A DNA stretch of 64,000 bases, taken from positions 806,001-870,000 of the forward strand of contig NW_025936295.1 in NCBI RefSeq assembly GCF_000764305.2. Direction: 5' to 3'. The notes beneath the pieces were generated by a model. That model was not told the origin of the DNA and ran no database searches. It worked only from the letters and a program-made list of their open reading frames with translations. Every line of letters begins with the position of its first letter. The stretch's first letter is position 1. This DNA comes from Hyalella azteca. Taxonomy: Eukaryota > Arthropoda > Malacostraca > Amphipoda > Hyalellidae. Shown piece after piece: positions 12,601 through 22,400 of the stretch. The translations under genes were made by a program, and so were the position numbers.

Positions 12601-14030
12601 AGCCATGAGCTTGTTACCTAAAAATAAACAGAGTTGCGTAATTAAGGAATAATTCTTATTGAATTGAAGTTCTTGAGTACCTAATTCGTTCCAATATACA
12701 TAAAAACACTGATTATATGGGTGGCCATGTCGCTAGATTCGTTTGAAATACAAGAGCCAGAGGATCTACAATTTCTCATGATACGCTCTAAGTGAGATTA
12801 TCAGATAAACCTCTGATTTAATAAGAAAAAGTAAAGCCTAATGGTAAAGGTAAGTAATAAGTAAACTTAAAAATCATGTGTTGCATAACACTAACATGAA
12901 ATAAAAATTATCCATTAATGTGGATCACAGTGTTCACGAAAACCATGATTAATCAAAACGTCGGACGCTCTGTGCTAAATTCAAGAAGCATCATTATAGC
13001 CTGTAGCGCCACCGTAGTGAAAATGTCGTTATTATTCCCCAAGGGCAATTCAAGTTTCATTGAATTTTCTGACCGATTCTGGCATTAGAGACGGTCTTGC
13101 GGATTCTTTACACATAGAAATGAACCAGATATGCTCTGAGGGAATAAATAATAAAATAATATTTCGGAATAGAAAAAATTCATATCGATCTGATACATAT
13201 TATATGAGTGACTCAATAAATTATGCATTGAGCTTCGAATTTTTCTCACACTCGTTTGAACGAAATTTTCGATTGCACGTAAAGTTAGAAAGAGCTGGTT
13301 TCAACTGAACACAATTTAAGACATACAGTACACTGAAAACTTGAAAAAACTCGTTGAATTTTGGCATAGAGAAGCTGAATGCTTACCCATGTGGACATCC
13401 TGCACGATGCACTGAAGCAAGTAGAGCCTCGTACGGTTAAGCACTTCAACGAGCGCCTCTATCATCATCCTCACACGATTCGTTGCCTCACTCGGCACAT
13501 TGCGGTACAACATAGAAGATTCTGCAGATGCGTTAGGAACAAGATACCCAAGAGACGTGCTTTCTTGCGGTGAAGCAATTTCCACGGACCCGCTTGAGGC
13601 AGAGGAGAGTTCTTCGACTTGGGGATGAAAAACTGAAGCAATTTTATTAGAATTTGTAGAAATGGAAAATATATCCACGCGAGGGTCTAAGACTGATTCT
13701 ACCATATTGGACTCGTTCACAGATTTCAAGACTCTTGAATTTTATGACACTGAGAATAGATTTTTGAATAAAATTCAAAATAATTCAAAATATAATTCAA
13801 ATTATTCAACAATTCAAAAAATATTTTTTGAATAAAATTCAAAACTATATAGGATTCGAAACCTGCATGGTCTCTTGTTGATCTGTTAGGCGTGAGGGAA
13901 GGTTCGAAAGATGTTGACTCTAACGCTGAGACGATGAGCGGCCGTGGATCCTCGTTTTCTTCTGGCGGGTTCGCCGATATGGTAGAACGATTGGGACAAT
14001 CTTCTGTCATCACGTCAAGAGAGTCGCTGC
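591..14030 (-). CDS. Ionotropic receptor (variant ionotropic glutamate receptor), 14 exons, 5' end missing
   Basis: A ligand-gated cation channel of the IR family, expected in the dendritic membrane of chemosensory neurons. Exons in transcript order: 14030-13863, 13731-13387, 12617-12439, 11083-10941, 10613-10424, 9726-9532, 8488-8330, 6967-6829, 6362-6251, 5301-5211, 4883-4769, 3872-3722 (or its copy 4438-4288), 1436-1322, 740-591. All junction phases match and the chain gives 749 residues plus TAG. The layout is amino-terminal domain (~1-330), S1 (~340-455), TM1 (~460-480), pore/TM3 (~505-540), S2 (~545-700) and TM4 (~702-722). Family resemblance is strongest in NGSWNGMVG (S1), TATYNGAITSYLALP (TM3) and SEGKYALID (S2). 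The start codon and signal peptide were not located. Weak points are the acceptors at 13731 and 9726. A LINE and several minisatellites sit in its introns. I cannot assign a subfamily. Confidence 0.85.
838..1090. repeat. ~35-bp degenerate tandem repeat
   Basis: About seven diverged copies of a ~35-bp unit with cores such as GTTGAGATAATCATAATG and CTCTAAGAAGTG. It lies in the last intron of the receptor gene, between the exons at 591-740 and 1322-1436. Confidence 0.8.
1612..3200 (+). mobile_element. 5'-truncated LINE (non-LTR retrotransposon) in a receptor intron
   Basis: An insertion on the opposite strand to its host gene, between receptor exons 13 and 12. It carries a long reverse transcriptase frame (1630-3087) and ~110 bp of 3' sequence ending near 3200. 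The endonuclease domain and 5' end are missing, as expected from incomplete target-primed reverse transcription. A second, rearranged copy of the same family lies at 15997-17596. Confidence 0.8.
1630..3087 (+). CDS. LINE reverse transcriptase, 485 residues, N-terminally truncated
   Basis: This RNA-directed DNA polymerase copies LINE RNA at a nicked target. The reading frame is open for 485 residues. Reverse transcriptase blocks appear in order: NYRPVTLTSQVIKVFEKVV, FNRRQHGFRRNRSCLSQLL, DVVYLDFAKAFEKVDH, VKSGVPQGTVLGPILFLIHI, and the catalytic box SSFADDTRIL in the FADD form. The C-terminal part has LFRALVIPILEYCCQLW and FNALPRDLREG, which are usual in CR1/jockey-like LINEs. The annotated ATG is probably internal to a longer ancestral ORF. 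The intact frame suggests a fairly recent insertion, but without an endonuclease domain it cannot move on its own. Confidence 0.85.
   Translation: MMFLMKNALLLKKVEGKPQNYRPVTLTSQVIKVFEKVVARRLVQYMEDADLFNRRQHGFRRNRSCLSQLLEHHHQILAMLEEGAGVDVVYLDFAKAFEKVDHGVLFRKLRLLGVGGELLAWIHSFLTERLQAVVVGGSRSSVAKVKSGVPQGTVLGPILFLIHIADIDVAVNHATASSFADDTRILMTITDRTDSERLQEDLSAIYDWALVNNMQFNGTKFEVLRYRGTGRAGMDHRYLAPDNSEIEEKRLVRDLGVLMNNQINFGDHIPAITAKGRQQMGWIWRTFRTREAEPMITLFRALVIPILEYCCQLWTPFTLGAIRQLEGVQRTFTSRIRGMENFNYWGRLQRLNLYSLQRRRERYVILYTWKMITGMVPNFESETFKIQTYHNERRGRLCKIPPLRNRSAVRFQSLREGSLSVAGPRLFNALPRDLREGEFTLETFKRQLDVFLSTIPDRPPLQHYQRREASNSIVHQVAQMRADER
3420..3732 (+). repeat. CACCACACGCACAT minisatellite, array 1
   Basis: Irregular 11-20 bp units built on ACCACACGCACATCACC repeat for ~310 bp. 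On the minus strand the unit reads GTGATGTGCGTGTGGT and abuts receptor exon 12, whose donor (AT|GTGCGTGTGG) is itself a repeat unit. His/Thr-rich reading frames across the array are by-products of the repeat and are not genes. Confidence 0.95.
3733..4026. repeat. 294-bp direct duplication carrying receptor exon 12 (first copy)
   Basis: Bases 3733-4026 recur 566 bp downstream at 4299-4592 with one substitution in the exon (C versus G in GGAGTCSAGG, silent for leucine) and no difference noticed in the flanking intron. The first copy stops at AATCAAAAGT followed by the N at 4027, while the second copy runs on into unique intron sequence. The near-identity and the N make an unmerged overlap in the assembly likely. 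A very recent exon duplication is the alternative. Confidence 0.9.
4029..4298 (+). repeat. CACCACACGCACAT minisatellite, array 2
   Basis: Same unit and orientation as the array at 3420-3732. It begins directly after the single N at 4027 and ends at the second copy of receptor exon 12. Variants include ACCACACCACATC and an ACACACACATC unit. Confidence 0.95.
4288..4438 (-). other. Second copy of receptor exon 12
   Basis: This 151-bp block has the same acceptor (TTTCTTCCCTAG) and the same donor context (AT|GTGCGTGTGG) as the exon at 3722-3872 and encodes the identical peptide, including YEKRNHVCRFYVGYEEYATR. It starts in phase 1 and ends in phase 2, so splicing both copies into one mRNA would shift the frame. 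Only one can be used per transcript. It is either an assembly artefact or a mutually exclusive exon pair with no protein difference. Confidence 0.8.
5703..5922 (-). repeat. CACCACACGCACAT minisatellite, array 3, inverted
   Basis: About 12 units of GTGATGTGCGTGTGGTGGG on the plus strand, the reverse complement of the arrays at 3420-3732 and 4029-4298. It lies in the receptor intron between exons 9 and 10. Together with the other arrays it brackets exons 10-12 with long complementary repeats. Confidence 0.95.
6251..6967 (-). other. Receptor channel exons 8-9 (TM1, pore loop, TM3)
   Basis: Exon 6967-6829 encodes the TM1 helix VLVGIFLINLLATGVILLIT followed by the cytoplasmic and pore segment LRHYRKPINFESLTFIVESL. 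Exon 6362-6251 encodes KLTSVRVLTIPVVLVV and then VLVVTATYNGAITSYLALP, the TM3 gate segment. Its TATYNGAITSYLALP corresponds to the family pattern YSGNLTAFLTLP. The canonical iGluR gate SYTANLAAF is therefore replaced in the IR manner. The exons join in phase 1 and the second ends in phase 2 (CTATG, donor GTGGGC). Confidence 0.85.
7400..7690 (+). mobile_element. 3' tail of a second LINE family (copy 1)
   Basis: About 290 bp closely match 17800-18070. They include a reading frame segment for NAFKNRL-like residues, the 3' end AAGAATCGGCGACA, and a terminal run of TATGT repeats. It lies in the receptor intron between exons 7 and 8 and is strongly 5'-truncated. Its last bases resemble the SINE end near 39095, so this LINE is a plausible partner of that SINE. 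Confidence 0.75.
7691..8002 (+). other. Unassigned 103-codon open frame
   Basis: An open frame starts MRPDGDLMTNSAGSVAEDF, directly after the LINE tail, and ends with TAG at about 8000. I recognise no domain. It lies on the strand opposite to the receptor and inside its intron, with no visible promoter. It may be a fragment of the mobile DNA next to it or chance; I do not claim a gene. Confidence 0.2.
8206..8270 (-). pseudogene. Degenerate copy of the 3' end of receptor exon 7
   Basis: The plus strand around 8206-8270 (TCAGGGCTGAAAATCTAC, GTAAGTTGGTTTGGCGA) resembles 8325-8395 (TCGGGGCTGAAGATTTTC, TAAGGTTGTTTGACGA) at roughly three bases in four. It covers the exon end, including the region of the donor. 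The copy has lost the reading frame and the GTGAG donor. It looks like an old tandem duplication of the exon edge that has decayed. Confidence 0.45.
8468..8611. repeat. Tandem duplication across the acceptor of receptor exon 7
   Basis: A 73-bp block starting TAGAGGTCCTATTTCTGCC at 8468 is repeated at 8541 with a 2-bp deletion (CACACG to CACG). On the minus strand each copy contains GGGAGCAG|GAGGCAGAAAT, the presumed acceptor plus the first codons of exon 7. The downstream (8488) acceptor joins to an intact frame; use of the upstream copy would need another in-frame path. The two copies are almost identical, so the event is recent. Confidence 0.9.
9295..9371. repeat. Three copies of a 24-30 bp repeat
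   Basis: Three copies of GTAAARTCTCAAGGGTACCA follow each other between 9295 and 9371, inside a receptor intron. There is no coding or splice signal in them. Confidence 0.85.
10424..14030 (-). other. Receptor amino-terminal domain exons 1-5
   Basis: Five exons encode the extracellular amino-terminal region. The first (14030-13863) is a Ser/Pro/Glu-rich stretch with a good acceptor, TTTTCGTGCCAG. The second contains VLNRTRLYLLQCIVQDVHMG, then GNKLMAALSSHGLPATLYV, FVKKRVKFLWVLHPSEEL and VLVLRVFSSVPEGVTL. The last ends with FWPTVPRNFMGSLVVVTCLD, the usual lead-in from the amino-terminal domain to S1 in IRs. Donors are canonical: GTAAGC at 13386, GTAACT at 12438, GTGAGT at 10940 and GTAAGT at 10423. 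A perfect GTAAGT donor on the minus strand near 14545 could belong to an upstream exon, but the frame before it is closed by a stop. Confidence 0.7.
11061..11230. repeat. Duplication across the acceptor of receptor exon 4
   Basis: Bases 11061-11127 (AAAACCCACAGGAATTTCAC onward) recur at 11166-11230, 105 bp away, with a few substitutions. On the minus strand both copies contain the acceptor TTTTTYAAAG|CGTGTG and the start of exon 4 (RVKFLWVL). Only the copy at 11083 continues into the rest of the exon. Use of the other copy would run into unrelated intron. Confidence 0.85.
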
Positions 14031-15996
14031 CTGGCACGAAAAGAAATATTTTATAATTAAATTAATAGCAACCGAAACTTCAATGTGTTTTTTTTCAATT
14101 ATCCAAAACGACACATTATAAATCCTTGTTAGACTTAAAAACATAACTTTGTCCATGGACAATACATTTAAAGATTTTGCACGCAGGGAACGTGATTCGA
14201 GATCACCTGATATCAATAAATAATAATAAGGATGATTAACGATAAGTATTCGATGCAAATTTGTAAAATACTTGAATATTCACGTCTAATGTTCACACAA
14301 ATTGATGTAATGAGGTTTAATATACCTTCAGCGTACCTCATGCAGAGAGCCGACAAGCGAAAGGTGCTATCAATATTATTGCTTTATTGCAATATTACTG
14401 CTCTTGTCCAAACATTTCAACACAAGGATACATGCACAACTCTAATACAAAGGTAAATAAATACGGTGTTCTATGAAGTAACAAAATAACAGAAGTTACC
14501 GTAAAGGACTTAATAGAGCAACAATTGAAGAGTGAATTACTTACTGAGGACCTCATTATTCAACGGTTACGCCGAGTATGGCGACAGAATTATTTATTCT
14601 GTTGGAATGGAACAAAGCAGCTAAATCCATAACACTTCAAATAAGAATCCGATTAATCGTCTGTGCGTTTAATAAATCAACGGTTATTCGTAGAATCGCA
14701 TAGCCAGCATTGCGACAATTTTACAATTTTTCAATCTCATTATGCACGCAACGACTGTCAAATCCGTTCAAACAGCTATTGACCTTGTATCAAATTCATG
14801 GAACAATCAACTGAGCAAACACCAAGCATATGATATCATAACCACGTGCGAGTCATGTGAACGGTAGAACGCACATACGAAACTCTATTGGAACTATAAT
14901 GTTAATTTTCAAAGACTTTGCTTGGCACGCGAATATATTTAGAGGGTACATCATATGCACCTGTAAGTTTAATGAATAGAGCGCGTGTAATTTTAGTACT
15001 CTGGAACAGCACACAGAAACGACCTTAAAATTTTCGCTTGCAAATCACAAGTAAAATTTGAAAAAATGCATTTCGTGTGTCGAATAAGAACCTATTATTG
15101 TCATCTGTTATTTATATTCTCTAAAGCTTGGACATCCCACAGCAAATAATGAAAAATATCTAATATAGAGCATGGGCAGGTTACCCGTTTGATAAACGTT
15201 TCAAAAACGTAGATTTTTCAACCCGCAGAGAATGCTGCTTCAGTGAAAAAATGCCTTAATTTTCTATCCTCAATGAATGATTCCTTAAAAAATCGCCACC
15301 ACCGTTGCAACACCCATGAAGTAACGTTGAGCTGGCATCTATAACGCATCGTTCCTCCCAACGATAGCTAACATCTCAATCAAATGTATATAAAATTGCC
15401 TAAAAGTTTACGAAATAACATGTAATAAAGCTCAAATCCATTCCGCATCCCTAGACTCTTATCAAATTGTGGCGAGTTACAATGCACAAATTAGTGTACT
15501 AGAAACCTCTTTGTTTCTAAGTTGTATGTGTGATGGATGTCATGCTCATTCTTGAGAAGGTCATAAAAAATATTTAACGAAATCATTCAACTATGAGCGG
15601 GAAAGTTCGTCCTATTAAGGTAAGTCAGAATATTGTACAATTTATTTCAAAAGTAGTGTGTAACATTTCTAGGCCGATTCAGAGTTGTTATGGCCGATTC
15701 AGAGTTGACGCGGAAATCAAATTTACTGTAAACTAAACTAATTTTTCACGAAGATCAGTCGTTTTAGTTATTAAATTAGTTATTACTTGTGTATACCCCA
15801 ACGCAATTGATCTTTGAAATGAGAAATGGCGTACTGAAGCAAGCTGCATTGACTGCAATTACTTGGTACTCACAATAACGGACTTTTAGGACAGGAAGTT
15901 ATATTGTCATTAACGTTACCTAACAAGAAAAAAAATTAATAATATCCAGGGATTGTAAAATAATTATTCGGTATGTTATTCTGCGCGTGTAGCATT
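14031..15996. other. No gene recognised upstream of the receptor
   Basis: About 2 kb of AT-rich sequence lies upstream of the first receptor exon found. The missing first exon and promoter may lie here or further right. A minus-strand GTAAGT donor consensus sits near 14545. I see no signal-peptide exon, repeat family or RNA gene. Confidence 0.5.
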
Positions 15997-16598
15997 GTCC
16001 GATTCGGTTCGACTGGGCCCACATGAACAGCAGTTCAACGGGAGCAAGTTTGAGGTTATGAGATACAGGCGTACCGGAAGGGCTGGTATGGAGGGGTCGC
16101 CTGCCGAAGACCACCACTGCCCTGGATGTAATGGACCGTCATGATTCCTGCCTTCCGGAACGTAGCCTTCAACACTTCAAGCCGTCCGTATCTAGGCCGT
16201 GGGTCGAACCAGCCCTCGGTCGAACGGCCACTTGTCGAAGGACGATAAATTTTGCAACAGAACTATGCTCTCTGAAACCTAACCTCAGATGCGGTGAACG
16301 TAAAATTACGTAATTCAACGATGCCCGGAAGTTAGATTCGATCCGCGGCCTGGTGGTGCACGGCAGGTGGTGGTCAAGGCCGGAGGAGGACAATGCAGAG
16401 TGGTGCACGGCTGATTGGTGGATATCCGGAGAGATCCAAGGCGTTCGATTAAGGGCTTATTGGTGCACAAAATTGGTGGTGCACGGCTGCGCTCCCGGTA
16501 TGGAGCACCGCTACCTGGCATCTGACAACTCGGAAATCGGAGAAAAGCGACTCCTTCGCGATCTAGGAGTGCTGATGAAAATTCAATTCAAGTTTGGT

Positions 16599-16902
16599 TG
16601 TTGTTGTTGTAATTACCCATTCTGGTAGTAGGGAGGGGGGGTGATAGGTCAAGTTTTCCGGGCACTTAATGCCACTGGTAGTTCTACGACCATCACTGGC
16701 TCGCTGACCCGCCGGAGCCATTTTATTGCATTACATAACACCCTGGACAAGCCAGGTACTCATTTATCAACCAGAGTTGGATGAATGGCTGAGTTGACCA
16801 TGAGCTGAGCTTCCCGGAAGAACTTGTTCTCAGTGGGACTCGAACCCGGAAGCTGGGTGCGAGAGACTGAATCTCTCACAACTGCACCACCACAGCCCGT
16901 AG
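16599..16902 (-). mobile_element. tRNA-derived SINE (family 1)
   Basis: On the minus strand the element opens with a tRNA-like head. It has an A-box-like TGGTGCAGTTGTGAGAGA and a B box GGGTTCGAGTCCC, followed by ~200 bp of body and an (AAC)n tail. The direct repeats TCAAGTTTGGT at 16588-16598 and 16903-16913 are target-site duplications. The interrupted LINE copy shows the host sequence on both sides. A second member lies at 33730-34315. Confidence 0.85.
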
Positions 16903-16917
16903 TCAAGTTTGGTGATC

Positions 16918-16996
16918 GTCTACCCCTTGCGGTTATTGCCGCTTGTGATCAGTCAAGTTTGGTGATCACAAGCGGCAATAACCGCAAGGGGTGGAC
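16918..16996. repeat. 33-bp inverted repeat with 13-bp loop
   Basis: Bases 16918-16950 are the reverse complement of 16964-16996 with one mismatch; the core is CCCCTTGCGGTTATTGCCGC. The right arm is original LINE sequence (compare 2430-2462). The left arm is an inverted copy inserted beside the SINE target-site duplication. It would fold into a strong hairpin. Confidence 0.9.
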
Positions 16997-17596
16997 AGCA
17001 GATGGAGTGGATCAGGCGGACGTTCAGAACAAGAGAAGAGGAACCGATGATCACACTCTTCAGAGCTCTTGTAATACCTGTCCTTGAATACTGCTGCCAG
17101 CTCTGGACCCCGTTTACACTCGGCGCAGGTTGGCAACTGGAAGGGGTCCAACAAACCTCAACTTCCAGTATCAGAGTGATGGAGGAGTTGAACTACTGGG
17201 AGATATTGAAGTGCCTGGGTCTGTATTCAGTACAGAGGAGACTGGCAAAGTATGTCATTCTATACACATGGAATATGATATCCGGAATGGCACCAAACTT
17301 CGAAAGCGAGGCCTTCAGGATTGAGACAAACCATAACTAGAGAAAGGGGAGACTGTATAGGATCCCCCACTACGTAACAGATCTGCCGCGGTGAGATTTC
17401 AATCCCTGCTGGAGGAATCTTTTTCAGTGGCAGGGCCGAGGCTGTTTAACGTCCTACCAAAGGATCTACGAGAGGGTACGGAGTTCGCTCTGGAGACCTT
17501 CAAGAGACGACTGGACGTTTTCCTGGGCACAATCCCTGTTCGACCTTCCCTGCAACACTACCAGCGGCGAGAAGCAAGCAACAGCATCGTGCCTCA

Positions 17597-18070
17597 GTTA
17601 TCGACGTCTGCGTGGGGAACTCATTGAAGCATACAAGTATACTCATGGCTTATACAAGGTCCCAGAAGGATTACTAGAATTTCAAACAAGAACCAACACC
17701 AGGGGCCACGGCTATAAACTAACTAAAAATACTGCGTTGTAACACATCCATGCGACAACATTTCTTCTCGCTTCGAGTCACCGACATGTGGAACAGCCTC
17801 CCCAATGACATCGTTGGCGCTCCAAGTATGAACGCGTTCAAGAACAGACTATATAAAGCTATGGAAAAATATATGTTCAGATTTGAAATGCCTAGCACCA
17901 TATCGAACCCGGTGGAAGTCTAGCAGCTACTTGCAACTATCGTCAGTCATGAAAAGATTCGGTCAAATGAAACGATATTAGATCTTCTGTGAACAAGGCA
18001 CGAAAAGGAAAAGAATCGGCGACAGGCCACATCAGGCCTACACTTCAGCGCCGAGATTAATATGTTATTT
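17597..18070 (+). mobile_element. 3' part of the second LINE family (copy 2)
   Basis: From 17597 the sequence encodes RLRGELIEAYKYTHGLYKV, then after a stop FFSLRVTDMWNSLPNDIVGA and PSMNAFKNRLYKAMEKY. This is the usual C-terminal region of LINE reverse transcriptase proteins (pattern R-V-WNSLP, FK-RL). The 3' end AAGAATCGGCGACAGGCC matches copy 1 at 7600-7690 and the SINE end near 39095. It is fused directly to the unrelated LINE on its left. Confidence 0.8.
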
Positions 18071-19019
18071 GTGTTAGATGTTATTTAAGAAGGGCCTCAT
18101 GACCGTGCCAGAAAAGCATAAATGTAAACTGACCGAACAGTGTGAAATAGGTTAGTCTGGTTGAATGATTGCTAAAATCGCAGCCGTGAACTAATTCATA
18201 TTGATACTACCAACGTTACAACAGGCTGCTAAGTTGGTATGATCCACAATCCTCATTATTGAAGCAATAATTATTTTTTTTTCGATGATATCGTCGTTTT
18301 TTTGCGTGCTTGCCATCAATAAGCTAGCATTCGGTCTTCTTGTAAAAAAAAAACTTGATGGAGCAGTGTCTCCGGGAATAGAGTGGTCTGACCCAGTTGG
18401 AAAACCGTTTTTCAGTAATTAACGAGGACATTCTTCAGCAGATGATCGCCAACACTCCAACCGATTATAAGCTTGGAAGTATCTGATGACTAAGTGCGTG
18501 GCGATCCCGCTACGTGTACCTATATCAGGTTAACGAACTTGTAGCATAACGTAACTGACTTCTTTTCCGTCGTTCAACAATGTTAAAGTAACTATCTTGC
18601 CAAGTATCCAGTTCGACACCTGCTAGTTCTCGAGTTTCAGTTATCAGTGTTGTTCTTTTTTTACGTCTTTTTATCATTAAGATTTCAAAATAAAGTATTG
18701 TAATTTCAATTGGAATTATAGTAATAAAATTATCACTATTAATTGATAATAAATGTTTTTACACTGTCACTTGAACTTAAGCGTGATACACTTAATTGGA
18801 ACATTTTCGTATAATTCATGGTTATATTTTCTGGTAGATGAACGCCAATATTTTATTTAACAAATCTATGAATTCTCTACACCAAAATTCACTTGATTCC
18901 AAGTGTACCTTAAAAGTATTAAGCAGTTAAGTATAAAAAAGGTTATGTTGCATTTCAAGTGAGTCTTAAAACTTTTAAAAGTTATTTAAAATTATAGGAA
19001 CCAACGTTTGAATCTGGTT
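18071..19019. other. No gene recognised
   Basis: About 950 bp of AT-rich sequence with homopolymer runs. I see no long open frame, RNA gene or repeat family member. Confidence 0.5.
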
Positions 19020-19440
19020 AGACGGAGCAATTTTTGGTTGGGCTCTGTAGTCATAGATGAAGCAATCATTGCTCAGGCTCCAGAAATTATTGCTTAGGCT
19101 CTGCAGTCATAGATGAAGCAATCATTGCCCAGGCTCCAGAAATTATTGCTTAGGCTCTGTAGTCATAGATGGAACAATCATTGCTCAGGCTCCAGAAATT
19201 ATTGCTTAGGCTCTGCAGTCATAGATGAAGCAATCATTGCCCAGGCTCCAGAAATTATTGCTTAGGCTCTGCAGTCATAGATGAAGCTATCATTGCTTAG
19301 GCTTAACAGATATGAAGACGAAGATACAGATGAAGTAATTAATGTTTAGGCTCTTTAGCTATATAGGAGGCCATCGCTGGTTAGGCTCCGCAGTTACAGG
19401 CGAAATAATGTTAGGCTCTGCAATTATAGACGAAGCAAAT
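19020..19440. repeat. 56-bp tandem repeat, about six decaying copies
   Basis: Units of 56 bp, offset exactly 56 between 19068, 19124 and 19180, contain ATTGCTCAGGCTCCAGAAAT and CTCTGCAGTCATAGATGA. Copies after about 19290 are shorter and more diverged. There is no coding potential. Confidence 0.9.
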
Positions 19441-22400
19441 ACATCCAAATGTCACAGTTTTAAAATTTTTTATCTTCTCTCATAATATATAAAACCCTCA
19501 TCAAAGGGTCCAGTAATTCGACTAAAATTTATTAATCCAACAGCAGCTTGTCCGTTTCATTCTTGAACACAAACCTAACTACGTAACTACCAAGGTCATA
19601 TATAATCCTATATATATTGAATAGCCTGTGTATAACAATGGCTTCGTCTCTCTGGGCAAACTTGCCAACAATTTTTTGTTTTAAACGTCCCAACGTCTCA
19701 CTTCAAGAAGTAATAGCTACATTCGTACCCAAGTGAGTAAGTTGAAATAAAAGGCTTGGGAGAAAGTCTGCACCATTAACTCTCTTGAATAAAACATAAC
19801 AAGCAAACCGCGCGTAATACAGCACTGAACTCAACAAATCGACATAAATCTGGACTCAGCAACTTGCTAAACAGTAGACGTGGTAAGCAAGGAAAGCAAT
19901 GCATCGTCAGTTTACACTTTACAAGTACTTTTTATCTATGCCGTTCACTATTAAAAGGAGTAGATTAGGTTATAATTTTAATACGTTAATTTCTTACCAC
20001 ACAATAATAACCTAAACTAACTCAAAACTGCAGTTATTGTTTAGAATTTTAATTTTAACTGAAACCTTATCAGAGCAAATAATTTTGCTGACATTGACGG
20101 CGGCGCATTGCGATTACCGGTAACTTTCGTTCTGATAGGTTCATATATAGCGACTCAGTTGTGTGTCATTCGGTTACCAAAATAACGTTTTAATGAACTT
20201 AATAGGGCCGTAGTTAAATCTGGGGAAATGTCGATTTATTCTTTACAAATGCAGACTATTGAGCGGCTGAGAAAACGATACTATCAAACGGAACGTGCAT
20301 CATGAATAATATCTCAATACTTCAGCCGCACGCATGCGCATAAAACGATCATTGCATACCAATCTTTCGTGGTTGAATAACAGAAAGGCATTGGCTACTA
20401 ACAAATAATGAACAAAGCTTAGGATTGACAGACTCCTTGCTAAATTTCACCTTAGAGCCTAAAAGGGGCACTTTCGACGAATGAAATTTTAGGGTATTAT
20501 CCCCCGCAAGGCCGCACCTAACATGACTTAGAACTGAAGCGCCAAGCTGAATGAAATAGCTACCACAAAAGCTGGGGAGCTGAAACTAACCTCATTTAGA
20601 TCGAATTGTAAATCCCATTTCAACGCTGGCGTAGGTTGTATGAGCGACAATGTGGAAAAGCGCATGCAAATAAAATTGAGATTGGGGCAGTGTTGGTTGA
20701 CACAAAAGAATTCAAGGTCGGGGCTTCAATAACGGGCAGCTGTCGCGTGACACATTAGTACAGAAAAGAAACTTCATGAACGTTTCATGAACATGTAGGT
20801 GTGCAAAGCCCGACCCACCTCCACATAAATATAATGGTGTATTTCAGCTCTAATGCCCCCTTGCATTCACACTATACGTATTCGACCAATATAGGAAAAC
20901 CTAAATAGTCCACTGGCAGATATCCTATACGTTACAACCTTGAAAAGTCATCACAAAGGGTTAGACGAGATTTACGTGTTGGGAAGTTTGTTTGGCAAAT
21001 TCACGCTTAACTTTGCTACACTAGCTAAGTCAGTTAGGTTTACCTAACCTAACCTAACATTTCCTACTCAAATAACTCCTTGAGCTTTTATATAAAACGT
21101 AGTCTTACCCCAGGCAATGGATATCAAAGTTAGAAAGACGAGCAGGAGCTTTATCGTGGTAGTTGGGGCTGCATTCTGGAAAGTCGTGAAGTTTTAAGGA
21201 TTAATAATTGTTTTTGGAACTAAATTTATTCAGTAACTACCAGGTCCCAATAGCTACAATAGTACGATGAATTATTTGCATGGTCTACCATAATGTAATT
21301 TTTACTACTATTCTTACAATTACATAAATTAATATATACGTATATATATACCTATAAAGATTTTTAAGCAATTATTGGATATGAATATCAACCTTCAAAT
21401 ATAGAGGTTGAAGCCGAAACCAAAAAATACTGGTGAAACTAACTCCAAGCCAAGCCATTTTAAATAATGCCATGACAGGAACTGCTGAAGATGAAGTTAT
21501 GTTGTATTCTGTTTCAGATGGCATTTCACCTAATAACTTACCGACGACTACCTAGTAGTATAACAGCACTAAATAAATCAGTTAAGCTGCACTATCGTTC
21601 ATCAATAGGTTCATTGTGAAGCTTTGGGAAATCTATCCACAACAGTGTATGGCCTTCAGACTGAGATTTGGCGATACGAATCGAAAGTTAGAACACTTGT
21701 ATAAAAGTAATTAATCTAGCTTATTACCATTATATGAGAGAATGGCATTGGGTGACAAGAAGAGTTTCCCCAAACGTGAGAGGAGATCATCGTTGAACTT
21801 CATGGGAGGAGTCCGACAGCGTACCTCACCCTCGGATGACTGCAGTCATTCTAAAGCCCGTGGCCAGCCGCCAGCAGTCCAGCACCAGCGGCATCCAGCT
21901 CACCAGCAGCTGTTCAGCTGAACTCCGCGATTAACAACTGCCTCAAGTCGACTCCGCATCGACGTTTCTTCGGTTCCAGGCTGCGGACTCTCTAACTGAC
22001 GTGCAAACCATAGTTCAACCATGCGTGCAGACTAAGTCATAAAAACGCACTATTTAGCCAATCCAGTGGCACATAACTCAGCTGATTGCTAATCGATCGA
22101 AATTAAAAACTTTATCATTTATGCAACGTAGTCACTTTGCAATATTGTCATTATGATTGAAACAAATTGGGGAAAATGCTTTGAGGACGTTTGCTGCTGA
22201 GCATTGTGACCATAGTTCAACCATGATTGTGACTACCACGATTTGACAGCATAAGCATGTGTTTATCATATTAATTTCGTTCATATCAATTCATAACGGA
22301 CCAAGTTCTTTTTTGTGGGCGTTTTCAAAATAATAATGAAAAAATAATTTGAGTTGTTCACGTCACGCTTGCATATTAATCGAATTTTACGTAAGGCGTT

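Larger units (their letters stand above)
15997..17596 (+). mobile_element. Second, broken copy of the reverse transcriptase LINE
   Basis: This copy matches the element at 1612-3200 in pieces: 15997-16090, 16498-16598, 16903-17596. Recognisable peptides include HRYLASDNSEIGEKRLLRDL, LFRALVIPVLEYCCQLW and LFNVLPKDLREG. It is interrupted by ~400 bp of unrelated sequence (16091-16497), by a SINE (16599-16902) and by a 33-bp inverted repeat, and it carries stops and frameshifts. At about 17594 its 3' end is replaced by the tail of a different LINE. It is non-functional. Confidence 0.8.

Noticed and set aside
21036..21062. Interstitial telomere repeat (CCTAA)n
   Set aside because: Only about three pentamers; the CCTAA-rich stretch at 27090-27490 is too irregular.
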